A program made the position numbers and the translations under genes. From Eurosta solidaginis (taxonomy: Eukaryota > Arthropoda > Insecta > Diptera > Tephritidae): a stretch of DNA of 64,000 nt. Below the pieces are notes generated by a model. The model was not told the DNA's origin. It made no database searches and saw only the letters and a program-made list of their open reading frames with translations. Below, in pieces: positions 31,765 to 43,274 of the stretch. Within the stretch, counting starts at the first letter, position 1; each line of letters starts with the position of its first letter. The DNA lies in assembly GCF_040869045.1 (NCBI RefSeq), contig NC_090322.1:176962672-177026671 (forward strand), read 5' to 3'.

Positions 31765-31945
31765 GTTTTATTTTTGGAAAACCATCGATTTTTTATGTCT
31801 ATAGTCGATAGTTTGAGTAAATTTTTCAGGACAAGTTATGTAAGTTTACATTCAACTTTCTCGAAATATATTTTTCCTTCTAGTTTTTTATTGGATTGGC
31901 TGATCCAAAGATGACTTGATACGAAACATTTTTTTACACTCTCAT

Positions 31946-31995
31946 GAGGGATTTATCTCAAATTTGTGCTGGCAACCATCACAGATAAATCCCTC
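31946..31995. repeat. 13-bp perfect stem hairpin
   Basis: GAGGGATTTATCT (31946-31958) pairs with AGATAAATCCCTC (31983-31995) across a 24-nt loop. Confidence 0.6.
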
Positions 31996-32699
31996 GCGCC
32001 AGTTGAAGCGGGTGCCAGAACAAAAAATGTGCCAGCTAAAACGAAAAACGGACCAAAAATTTCGGTAAACTTTAGTTTGACCTACAACTGAAGAAATGCG
32101 TTCAAAAGTTATAAGAAAAAAGATAAAAATACTTGTTTTAGTGTAAATATTATTAGTTCGTAGGCGGAGGGTAAATATTATTTCCCTTTCTAAAGTTATC
32201 ACTAAAAACAGGTTTTGTAAATATGAAGTCCCGATGCAAGCAGTCCATTTTGAACACAGAACCTGGAACGTCAGACATGTAGGATAAGCCCTATCGACTA
32301 AATGATGTTAGCTATTATATCCTAGGTACGATTTACTTAAGTTTCAAAAGAAGATTTGGTTTTCACTGTGATTTAAATGCGTGTATTATTGTAAAATAAG
32401 TTTAAAGAAATGAATATTTTTCGACTATCATTTTATTTAATGATTGAAACTATAAAATCGCCGAAATTTATGTCAAAAATCCCCATATTCAGATCTATTC
32501 ACTTTTATTTGGAGTGGCATCATTGACAAAAATGTGCATTTTGTCAGCGCTCTCTCGCAACAAAGAGCCGCAAATCCACTCATCTATGGGCTGATCTGTA
32601 CCAAAATTTGACCGCATTTAAGTAATGGTAAGTGTGAAACAAGAAAGGAAGCAGACTAAAAATTGTGAGGAGTGGCCATAGAAATAAGCGCAGTTTCGG

Positions 32700-33720
32700 C
32701 GTCGGATTCGTGGTGGAACACCCCTAAATTTTACGAAAATATTCGGCGACAGACGGAAGGTTTTAAGTCGGGGACAAACTCCTGTAAGAACGAAAACGGC
32801 GACCTTGTAACCAGAGAGTACTAGGATTATGGAGGTAACACTACTCTGCTCTCCTTAATGGATACAGCGATGTACCACACAGGGATGATGAACCCGACTC
32901 GGCAATCGATGATGATGGAATTAATGTCCCCCAGCAGATTATGACGAAGTCAGAATAGCAATAACTAGATTAAAAAACAACACGGCCGTGCGCGCTGATG
33001 GTTTGCGTGTAGAGCCATTCAAATACGGCGGAGTGAATGCCTGACGGTTGGAATCTAAGTGTTATTTGCCCAGTCACAAGAAAGAGGAGTTTGCAGGAAA
33101 CTGCGTCACCTAACACGTAATTAGCCTTCTTAATATCGCATTTAAGGTTCTTTCAAGTGTATTGTGGGAAATATTGAAGCCCACCGTGAATCGGCTGATT
33201 GGACCTTATCAGTGCGACTTCAGACCTGGTAAATTTACCATCGACCAGATTTTCACAATGCGCGAAATCTTGAAAAAAAGTGCGAAAAAAAATTGACACA
33301 CATGACCTCTTCGTTAATTTTAAAACCGCCTTCGAAAGCACAAAAAGGAGCTGTCTACATGCCGCTATGCCTGAATCTACTTTCCCCTAGTTCTTATACG
33401 GCTATGCGAGTTGGCGTTGAGCAACATCATTCGCTCAGTCAGAATTGGGAAGGATCTCTCCAAGCGTTTCCAAACTAACCGAGGTTTCAGATAGGGTGAC
33501 CCCCTATCTACATCTAATGTTGTTTTTGATGTTTTAACATCGAAATAACTCCCCGAAGGCATAGGCAGTTTTAGAGAAAGGGACTTTGAATCCAGAACGC
33601 TTTGCTGGTAGCGCCCTCTGGTACCAGCCGACTGCCTCGGTAAAACAAGAAGCATTATTGTCAGAGTTATCGTATCCGTTTTGTGGTGAAAAACTGAGTC
33701 CCACACACCCATTTTTCAAA
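32700..33720 (+). pseudogene. RTE-like retrotransposon fragment (copy 3)
   Basis: Plus strand. The endonuclease-RT linker reads NENGDLVT (32800) and, in shifting frames, the aspartate-rich GMMNPTRQSMMMEL region (32885-32925). RT blocks: SLLNIAFKVLSSVLWEILKPTVNRLIGPYQCDFRPGKFTIDQIF (33128-33255) and REILKKSAKKN (33260-33295). It then decays, with a final VRIGKDLSKRF piece at 33438-33470. The palm YxDD is absent. Best-preserved finger region of the RTE copies in the window. Confidence 0.75.
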
Positions 33721-34016
33721 ATGTTCAATCTCTCTTGGTGGCGACCCCCGTATTAGTGATATTACATAATTTGGGAGATGTAACTGAGAAATGTTCGAGC
33801 ACACGAAAAGCTTTTTCAGGTGAGACTTGTGGAGAAGTTCATGACATTCAACTTTATACTGAGCGCAAAACGCGAGTAAGCCATAAGGTGTGAGTTATTT
33901 GCGGGAAACAACATTTTGCGACCTTTAACCTCGAATATCTCAAGTCGCTGAAAGGCGATTTATTGTGACTTTTAAGGTCACCATAGCCATTATAAAGGCT
34001 TATATAAGTTTTTAGC

Positions 34017-34273
34017 ATATCGCTCATTTACTTCAATAGTGTAATAACTCAAAAAACATGACTTTTGAGTTAATAACATATGAACGTACCTAATATCAAC
34101 GGTCTATGTTATATAAAAAAATCTTGGTGATCCGTTAAAAATTTACCACGTGCTATAAAAATGAAAATATGCCTTTATATGCGCAACATATGGCAGTTAA
34201 AATCTATGAATGGCTCTCCTGGAAAAATGTATTTTTTGAGTTATGACACTATTGAAGTAAATGAGCGATATAA
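34017..34273. repeat. Foldback with ~43-bp arms
   Basis: ATATCGCTCATTTACTTCAATAGTG...CTCAAAAAACAT (34017-34060) is complementary to 34228-34273 with few differences. The spacer is about 170 bp without coding potential. Possible MITE. Confidence 0.6.
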
Positions 34274-34542
34274 TCTCAAATTCCGAGATGAAATTCTAAT
34301 AAAAATGAAACTTAAAATCGTTTTCATTCATATAAAATACTATCTTTCATAACTTAAGAATTGCAGAAAAAAGACGAGAGGTATCCATCCATCTGTTATT
34401 TAATAGACTTTAGATTGTGATGTCCTAATTACTGCAGCTGTCAGGGCAGCATATTTTATTCTCGATATTCTCTTATCCCCATATGATACGCATACATATT
34501 CAAAGCTACACATACATATGTACATACTATGGTGAATATATC

Positions 34543-37500
34543 TTTTTATACTCAGTTGAGCAGAGCTCACAGAGTATATTAAGTTTGATTGGATAACGGT
34601 TGGTTGTACATATATAAAGGAATCGAGATAGATATAGACTTCCATATATCAAAATAATCAGGATCGAAAAAAAATTTGATTGAGCCATGTCCGTCCGTCC
34701 GTCCGTCCGTCCGTCCGTCCGTCCGTTAACACGATAACTTGAGTAAATTTTGAGGTATCTTGATGAAATTTGGTATGTGGATTCCTGGGCACTCATCTCA
34801 GATCGCTATTTAAAATGAACGATATCGGACTATAACCACGCCCACTTTTTCGATATCGAAAATTTCGAAAAACCGAAAAAATGCGATAATTCATTGCCAA
34901 AGGTGGTTAAAGCGATGAAACTTGGCAGATGGGTTGAAGTTATGACGCAGAATAGAAAATCAGTAAGATTTTGGACAATGGGCGTGGCACCGCCCACTTT
35001 TACAAGAAGGTAATTTAAAAGTTTTGCAAGCTGTAATTTGGCAGTCGTTGAAGATATCATGATGAAATTTGGCAGGAACGCTACTACTATTACTATATAT
35101 GTGCTAAATAAAAATTATCAAAATTGGATGAAGAACACGCCCACTTTTTAAAAAAAATTTTTTTTAAATTCAAATTTTAACAAAAAATGTAATATCTTTA
35201 CTGTATATAAGTAAATTAAGTCAAAATTCAACTCCTGTAATGACATGATGCAACAAAATACAAAAATAAAAGAAAATTTCAAAATGGGCGTGGCTCCGCC
35301 CATTTTCATTTAGTTTGTCTAGAATACTTTTAATGCCATAAGTCGAACAAAAATTTACCAATCCTTCTCAAATTTGGTACGGACATAGACTCTATGACGG
35401 TAACTGTTCTCTGTGAAAATGGACGAAATCGGTGGAAGACACGCCCAGTTTTTATACACAGTCCACCGTCTGTCCTTCTGCTCGGCCGTTAACACAATAA
35501 CTTGAGCAAAAACCGATATATCTTTACTAAACTTAGCCCACCTACTTATCTGAACTCACTTTATCATGGTATAAAAAATGGCCGAAATCCGACCATAACC
35601 ACGCCCACTTTATCGATATCGAAAATTACGAAAAATGAAAAAAATGCCATAATTCTATACCAAATACGAAAAAAGGGATGAAACATGGTAACTGGATTGG
35701 TTTATTGACGCAAAATATAACTTTGGAAAAAACTTTGTAAAATGGGTGTGACACCTACCATATTAAGTAGAAGAAAATGAAAAAGTTCTACAAGGCGAAA
35801 TCAACAGCCCTTGGAATCTTGGCAGGAATACTGTTAGTGGTATTGCATATATAAATAAATTAGCAGTACCCGACAGATGATTTTCTGGATCACCTGGTCC
35901 ACATTTTGGTCGATATCGCGAGAACACCTTCACATATACATCTAAGGGCCACTCGCTTTTAAAAGCCTCATTAATACCTTTAATTTGATATCCATATCGT
36001 ACAAACACATTCTAGAGTCACCCCTGGCCCAGCCTAATGGCGATATCTCGAAAAGGCGTCCACCTATAGACCTAATGCCCACTCCCTCTTAAAATGCTCA
36101 GTAACACCTTTCGTTTGATACCCATATCGTACAAACACATTCTAGCGTCACCCTGGCCCACCCTAATGGCGATATCTCGAAAAGGCCTATAGAACTAAGG
36201 ATTACTCCCTTACTCACCCATATCGTAAAAACATTCTAGAGTCACCCTTGGTCCACCTTTATGGCGATATTTCGAAAAGGCGTCCACCTATGGAACTAAG
36301 GATTACTCCCTTTTAAAATACTCATTACCACCTTTCTTTTGATACCCATATCGTACAAACACATTCTAGAGTCACCCCTGGCCCACCCTAATGGCGATAT
36401 CTCGAAAAGGCGTCCACCTATAGACCTAATGCCCACTCCCTCTTAAAATGCTCAGTAACACCTTTCGTTTGATACCCATATCGTACAAACACATTCTAGC
36501 GTCACCCTGGCCCACCCTAATGGCGATATCTCGAAAAGGCCTATAGAACTAAGGATTACTCCCTTTTAAAATACTCATTACCACCTTTCATTTGATACCC
36601 ATATCGTACAAACACATTCTAGAGTCACCCCTGGCCCACCCTAATGGCGATATCTCGAAAAGGCGTCCACCTATAGACCTAATGCCCACTCCCTCTTAAA
36701 ATGCTCAGTAACACCTTTCGTTTGATACCCATATCGTACAAACATTATAGAGTCACCCCTGGCCCACACTAATGGCGATATCTCGAAAAGACGTCCACCT
36801 ATAGACCTAATGCCCACTCCCTCTTAAAATGCTCAGTAACACCTTTCGTTTGATACCCATATCGTACAAACACATTCTAGAGTCACCCCTGGCCCACCCT
36901 AATGACGATATCTCGAAAAGGCGTCCACTTATAGACCTAATGCCCACTCCCTCTTAAAATGCTCAATAACACCTTTCGTTTGATACCCATATCGTACAAA
37001 CATTCTAGAGTCACCCCTGGCCCACCCTAATGGCAATATCTCGAAAAGGCGTCCACCTATAGACCTAATGCCCACTCCCTCTTAAAATGCTCAGTAACAC
37101 CTTTCATTTGATTCCCATATCGTACAAACACATTCTAGAGACACCCCTGGTCCACCTTTATGGCGATATCTCGAAACGGCGTCCACCTATGGAACTAAGG
37201 ATCACTCCTTTTCAAAATACTCATTAACAGCTTTCATTTGATACCCATATCGTACAAACATATTCTAGAGTCACCCCTGGTCCACCTTTATGACGATTTC
37301 TCGAAAAGGCGTTCACCTATAGAACTAAAGCCCATTCCCTTTTAAAATACTCATTACCACCTTTCATTTGATACCCATATCGTACAAACACATTCTAGAG
37401 TCACCCCTGGTCCACCTTAATGGCGATATCTCGAAAAGGCGTCCACTTATAGACCTAAGGCCCACTCCCTCTTAAAATGCTCAGTAACACCTTTCATTTG

Positions 37501-37770
37501 ATACCCATATCGTACAAACAAATTCTAGAGTCAGCCCTGGTCCACCTTTATGGCGATATCCCTAAATGGCGTCCATCCATAGAACTATGGCCTACTCTCT
37601 CTTAAAATACTCTTTAATACCTTCCATTTGATACACATGTCATATAACCACATTCCAGGGTTACCCTAGGTTAATTTTCCTACATGGTGATTTTCCTTAT
37701 TTTGTCTCCATAGCTCTCAACTGAGTATGTAATGTTCGGTTACACCCGAACTTAGCCTTCCTTACTTGTT
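34543..37770 (+). mobile_element. DINE-1/mini-me-like element, copy D (full length)
   Basis: Complete 3.2-kb copy: 5' TATACTCAGTTGAGCAGAG, GTCC tract at 34689-34726, two palindromic GGGCGTGGC-CCGCCC blocks, satellite, 3' CTCAACTGAGTA, GTTCGG...CCGAAC hairpin and CCTTCCTTACTTGTT. Almost identical to copy F, including unusual satellite deletions (AAAAGGCCTATAGAAC). Flanks differ, so the two are separate insertions. Confidence 0.8.
35890..37600 (+). repeat. ~130-bp satellite array in element D
   Basis: About thirteen units of the ATGGCGATATCTCGAAAAGG satellite, 128-131 bp each, with two short units lacking the CGTCCACC segment (near 36180 and 36535). Confidence 0.88.
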
Positions 37771-38152
37771 AATTATAATATAAAATGTAATAGGTTTCCT
37801 GCACTTGCATTGTTCACTCATTTATAATCAAACTCATATGTAAAAACATTTTAATAACTTGCAAATTTTAATCATTCACACCAACAATGATGGTGCTTAG
37901 TATAAAAACACAAAAAAAATGCAACGAAAGGAAATAAAGAAATGGAAGTGAATAAAGCAATGCAATAAAATTGTTGAGAAAAGAATCTAAACGTATACTA
38001 AGTACATATGCATATCGGACAAGCGCATAGATACAGCTGTGTTAAAAATAATGGCAGTAAGATTTCACGTATTGTTTTTCTTATAATAAGGACCGCTGCA
38101 CAGTGACATTTTTGCTTGTTTTAGACGCGAAAAAGTGAAAATTTTCAAGTCA
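37771..38152. other. Spacer between elements D and E
   Basis: No feature recognised in about 380 bp of AT-rich sequence. Confidence 0.5.
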
Positions 38153-40383
38153 TTTTTTTATACTCAGTTGAGCAGAGCTCACAGAGTATATTAACTTTGA
38201 TTGGATAACGGTTGGTTGGTTGTACAGGTATAAAGGAATCGAGATAAATATAGACTTCCATATATCAAAATCATCAGGATTGAAAAAAAATTTGATTGAG
38301 CCATGTCCGTCCGTCCGTCCGTTAACACGATAACTTGAGTAAATTTTGAGGTGTCTTGATGAAATTTGGTATGTAGGTTCCTGAGCACTCGTCTCAGATC
38401 GCTATTTAAAATGAACGATATCGGACTATAACCACGCCCACTTTTTCGATATCGAAAATTTCGAAAAACCGAAAAAATGCGATAATTCATTACCAAAGAC
38501 AGACAAAGCGATGAAACTTGGTAGGTGAGTTGAACTTATGACGCAGAATAGAAAATTAGTAAAATTTTGGACAACGGGCGTGGCACCGCCCACTTTTAAA
38601 AGAAGGTAATTTAAAAGTTTTGCAAGCTGTAATTTGGCAGTCGTGAAGATATCATGATGAAATTTGGCAGGAACGTTTCTCCTATTACTATGTGTATGCT
38701 TAATAAAAATTTGCAAAATCGGAGAACGACCACGCCCACTTTAAAAAAATTTTTTTTTAAGTCAAATTTTAACAAAAAATGTAATATCTTTACAGTATAT
38801 AAGTAAATTATGTCAACATTCAACTCCAATAATGATATGGTGTAACAAAATAGAAAAATAAAAGAAAATTTCAAAATGGGCGTGGCTCCGCCCTTTTTCA
38901 TTTAATTTGTCTAGGATACTTTTAATGCCTTAAGTCGGACAAAAATTTACCAATCCTTGTGAAATTTGGTAGGGGCTTAGATTCTAGGACGATAACTTAT
39001 TTCTGTGAAAAAGGACAAAATCGGTTGAAGCCACGCCCAGCTTTTATACACAGTCGACCGTCTGTCCTTCCGCTCGGCCGTTAACACGATAACTTGAGCA
39101 ATAATCGATATATCTTTACTAAACTCAGTTCACGTACCTGTCTGAACTCACTTTGTATTCGTATACAAAATGGCCGAAATCCGACTATGACCACGCCCAC
39201 TTTTTCGATATCGAAAATTACGAAAAATGAAAAAAATGCCATAATTCTATACCAAATACGAAAAAAGGGATAAAACATGGTAATTGGATTGGTTTATTGA
39301 CGCAAAATATAACTTAAGAAAAAAACTTTGTAAAATGGGTGTGACACCTACCATATTAAGTGGAATAAAATGAAAAAGTTCTGCAGGGAAAAATAAAAAA
39401 CCCTTAAAATCTTGGCAGGAATACTGTTCGTGGTATTATATATATAAATAAATTAGCGGTATCCAACAGATGATGTTCGGGGTCACCCTGGTCCACATTT
39501 TGGTCGATATCTGGAAAACGCTTTCACATATACAACTACCACCACTCCCTTTTAAAAGCCTCATTAATACCTTTAATTTGATACCCATATCGTACAAACA
39601 CATTACAGAGTCACCCCTGGTCCAACTTTATGGCGATATCTCGAAAAGGCGTCCACCTATAGAACTAAGCCCCACGCCCTTTTGAAATACTCATTAACAC
39701 CTTTCGTTTGATACCCATATTGTACAAGCGCATTCTAGAGTCACCCCTGGTCCACCTTTATGGCGATATCTCGAAAAGGCGTCCACCTATAGAACTAAGC
39801 CCCACGCCCTTTTAAAATACTCATCAACACCTTTCATTTGATACCCATATTGTACAAACGCATTCTAGAGTCACCCCTGGTCCACCTTTATGGCGATATC
39901 TCGAAAAGGCGTCCAACTATAGAACTAAGGCCCACTCCCTTTTAATATACTCATTAAAACCTTTCGTTTGATACCCATATTGTACAAACGCATTCTAGAG
40001 TCACCCCTGGTCCACCTTTATGGTGATATCTCGAAATGGCGACCACCTATACAACTACAGCCACTCCCTTTTAAAACCCTCATTAATACCTTTAATTCTA
40101 TTTATTAATTTGATACCCATATCGTACAAACACATTCTAGAGTCACCCCTGGTCCACCTTTATGGCGATATCTCGAAAAGGCGTCCACCTATAGAACTAA
40201 GGCCCACTCCCTTTTAAAATTCTCATTAACCCCTTTCGTTTGATACACATGTCATACAAACACATTCCAGGGTTACTCTCGGTTCATTTTCCTACATGGT
40301 TATTTTCCCTTATGTTGTCACCATAGCTCTCAACTGAGTATGTAATGTTCGGTTACTCCCGAACTTGACCTTCCTTACTTATT
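38153..40383 (+). mobile_element. DINE-1/mini-me-like element, copy E
   Basis: Both ends present (TATACTCAGTTGAG; CTCAACTGAGTA, GTTCGGTTACTCCCGAAC hairpin, TTCCTTACTTATT). GTCC tract is only about 4.5 units (38305-38322). The internal sequence is closer to copy C than to D and F (for example CTTTTTCATTTAATTTGTCTAGGATAC). The satellite is short, about six units. Confidence 0.8.
39485..40250 (+). repeat. ~130-bp satellite array in element E
   Basis: Six monomers; one (around 40080-40110) carries a small insertion that duplicates ATTAATTTGATACC-like sequence. Confidence 0.85.
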
Positions 40384-42031
40384 TTTAATTTGAATGCAGT
40401 TTGTTTTTAAAATGTCCACAGTTTATAACGGTAATTATCATTTCTTATAATTACTGTTCTTCATTGCATAATCTTCTGTCAAACTGTGAGTTGTTGATGA
40501 CGCGCTTAATAGTACAATTTACAGAAGTGAAATAACGCGTGGTTTAAAATTAAATAAAACTTTGTGGTGAAACAAAAGATAAACATTTTTTTTCTATTTA
40601 AAATCAACACGTAATTATATTATTTGGCAAGTGTTCAAAAGTTTTTTGGTTGAGTATTTTTTACGAAATTATGAGTTTTTTTAATGTGTATTATTTTTGT
40701 GCTGAAAATATATAAAACTGTGAAAAGAAAGGCTTGCCAAAAGTTTGAACCACGCTGAACCAGAATAATTTTGGAATTTCTACAATAATTCAATATTATT
40801 ACATATAACTCAAATGATTCTTCATCACCGCAGTTCCCCGTTTTGATATAATGACGATAACAGGGAGGGAGTTGAATGAGATATGGGTTGCAGAGCCTGG
40901 CCAAAAGCTAAAGGATAAAGCCGTTTTAAACTACATGTAAACTGTTTTAGGGTGGGAGTAAATAGAAACGAGGGATTGTATGATGAATTATGCGGCACAG
41001 TTCGAATTTTTTTATCAAAGCTTCGTATGAGATGGATTCAAGTGAATTACACCAAAGTTAATTTTCTTGGAAAGTTTGCTTCCTGGCTTGAAGAAGAGAA
41101 GAAATATAGGTAAGTATGTTCAATTGTGAACAAAAGAACGAGATAAGGCTACAGAAAGTTTTTGTTTTGGGGTAAATTCGAAATTTTGGAAGGGGGATTC
41201 CACCCCCCAACCCCCACCCCCTTCGCCTATCCTCACTGAAAGGGGGGGGGAGATATACAAATATATACACTTGGTTTAAATGAAATATATTCATTTTTCA
41301 GTGAGTTATTAATTTTTCGTGTCTAAATCAGGCAAAAATGCCCCTGTGCGCTGTGGTGTGGTGACAGCGTACTCTGCCTACGGCCAGGACCTTGCCCGGT
41401 CCCGGGCAAATATTCCAATAAGAAATCGATACCTTTTCGATATCAAATCGATATTTTTTTGATAACATATCGATAAAGTTTCGACAACAAATCAATAACT
41501 CGTCATGAAAAAGTCGATAATTGCTGCTGGCAAATAGTCGATAGCAAATAGATAACACTTCGATAACTTGTCTATATCACGCTAACACACCTGCCATGGC
41601 TTGCTTTGACATGCCCCTCTTTGTTCTCACATTATGTATTCTGTATTCCCCCATACAGTAAGCAGTGCCTTCGGTATCTAAGAAAACTAATCAAATATAA
41701 CGGATGCGAGACGTATACAAAACTTTTTTTCGTAAACGGGTTTGTTTGCATAGCGTCAATTACAAAATTCATATAAAAAAGAATTAAATTGGCGAAATTT
41801 GATAAAACTTATCACTGCTATTTTCGTGTTCGCTGCTATACGTATACATATTTCCATCTAATGTTGAGTAATGATGCCCGATTCCGACTATTTTAAGACC
41901 CGAATCTGTATTGTCTGATTGCAACCAAACCTAGGGAATAACATTTTCCTAACTAGACTAATGAAAGCTATACTTTTGATAGGAAGATTACATGATTTTC
42001 TTTTCACAACAAGACGTTTTTCGATGACTTT
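40384..42031. other. Unassigned 1.6 kb
   Basis: No gene supported. Notable are a C-rich/G-rich stretch at 41188-41252 (runs of CCCCCC and nine Gs, possible quadruplex) and a TCGATA-motif cluster at 41424-41575. Confidence 0.4.
41424..41575. repeat. Cluster of TCGATA motifs
   Basis: About nine TCGATA or one-off variants in 150 bp, spaced roughly 10-20 bp: ATCGATACC, TTCGATATC, ATCGATATT, ATCGATAAAG, GTCGATAATT, GTCGATAGC, TTCGATAAC. Could be a degenerate minisatellite or a DREF/BEAF-type site cluster. Confidence 0.45.
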
Positions 42032-42640
42032 GTTAATAAGTAAGGCTGTCTAAGTTTGGGTGTAACCGAACATTATATACTCAGCTGAGGGCTTCCATCG
42101 ATTAGCTCATTTATCTTCAGTCTTTTTTTTAAGTGTTTTCAAAAGTGAACGTGTTTTTGAATCGATTTTGCCTACTTTTATTAAAAATATTCCTCTTTTT
42201 CTACAGACGGGCGATTCTTCTTCCACTTATGGCTTTCCAAACATTGAATAATCATTGCTCGAAAAAAGTACAGTGCCACGCCCATTCGAAACAACTTTTA
42301 TTTTACTCATTTTCTTGCTAGAAAACACTTTAAAATTAAACCAATTATTTTTAGCAAAATATAACCTATTAAATTCGTCTACGGTACTTTAAAATCTCTT
42401 TTATTTAAAAGTAGGTGTGGTCTTTGTCGGATTTCGTTAATTTTTGGCAGAAATATTTGAAGTTATGAGAGAAATATGTGCATTGTAATGTGTCAGGATA
42501 CATCAACTGTTCTTCGATTTATGGTTCCTGATGGTAATTCAGCAAAAGGCTTGGACGGTGCCACGCCCATTTCCAAATTTTTTTCATTTTGTTGGTATAA
42601 TTTCAGTGTAGAGGTAAAATTTATTTGATACTAGAAGACC
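42032..42640 (-). mobile_element. DINE-1-related 3' end fragment, copy H
   Basis: Minus-strand 3' terminus: AATAAGTAAGGCTGTC, then GGGTGTAACCGAAC hairpin and ATATACTCAGCTGAG, followed by blocks shared with copy G (GGTGCCACGCCCATT, GTGTGGTCTTTGTCGGATTTCGTTAATTTTT). The 5' end is lost near 42640, where another repeat starts. Confidence 0.6.
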
Positions 42641-43270
42641 CGGCAGACGTTGTCCTGCCCTAACTTTGGCCTATCTGCATACATTTTAATAAGCTTTTTC
42701 CGTCTGACTCTACCCTCCGCCCCCCCCCCCCCCTCTTCACTTTTTCCTAATCCTTTTATTCACTTCTCCCTCCGCCTTTTTCGCTTCATCTATCTGCATC
42801 TTCGCCTCATTCTATCTCTTTCTCAATCTCCTTCTCTCTTTTCTCTTCTCTCAATTTCTTCTGCATCCCTTATTGCCTGTCCCAGAGGGTGGTATGTATT
42901 TTATTCCAGTCCCAGTCCCAGTCCCACTCCGAGTCTCAGTCCCAGTCCCACCGAGTCTCAGTCCCAGTCCTAGTCCTAATCCCAGTCCCTTCCGTCTCTG
43001 GATAATATATTACTCTGTACTAAAGCACTCATCAACAGCTTTCATGTGATATCTGTATTGTATAAACACTGTCTAGGAATTCACTGGCCAACGTTTTGGC
43101 CTATATCTCGAGGCCCTAGTCACCCAGGGGTATGAAAATTACCCTCTACACAACTAAAGACTCTCCTGAATTAAAAAAAATGTCATAGTACCCCTAAATC
43201 GCGGGCCCCTGAGAAACCCCCACCCTCTCGGCGGGCCTGGTGATGTGCTATACTTGATATCATTCGCTAT
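42640..43270 (+). repeat. Repeat tip, pyrimidine tract and (CAGTCC)n
   Basis: Begins ACCCGGCAGACGTTGTCCTG, a sequence I associate with the start of an interspersed insect repeat. It continues through a C14 run (42718-42733) and a long CT-rich tract (42690-42870), then an imperfect CAGTCC hexanucleotide array (42903-42990), and ends in a diverged single satellite-like monomer (43027-43110). A possible matching 3' end follows element F at 46.7 kb. Confidence 0.45.
42903..42990. repeat. (CAGTCC)n microsatellite, imperfect
   Basis: About fourteen units of CAGTCC with CGAGTCT interruptions. Confidence 0.85.
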
Positions 43271-43274
43271 AATA

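Larger units (their letters stand above)
30656..32690. other. Possible unique host DNA, 2 kb
   Basis: I recognise no transposon here except short hairpins. It includes one candidate exon (31036-31110), a DRE-type TATCGATA and a 13-bp hairpin. The frame at 31343-31540 is Val/Leu-rich without a recognised domain. Confidence 0.3.

Noticed and set aside
41188..41252. C-rich/G-rich run as a functional G-quadruplex
   Set aside because: Composition fits, but nothing nearby gives it a role; noted only in the spacer entry.
42650..42973. 107-codon frame rich in Ser/Pro
   Set aside because: Translation of the pyrimidine tract and CAGTCC microsatellite.
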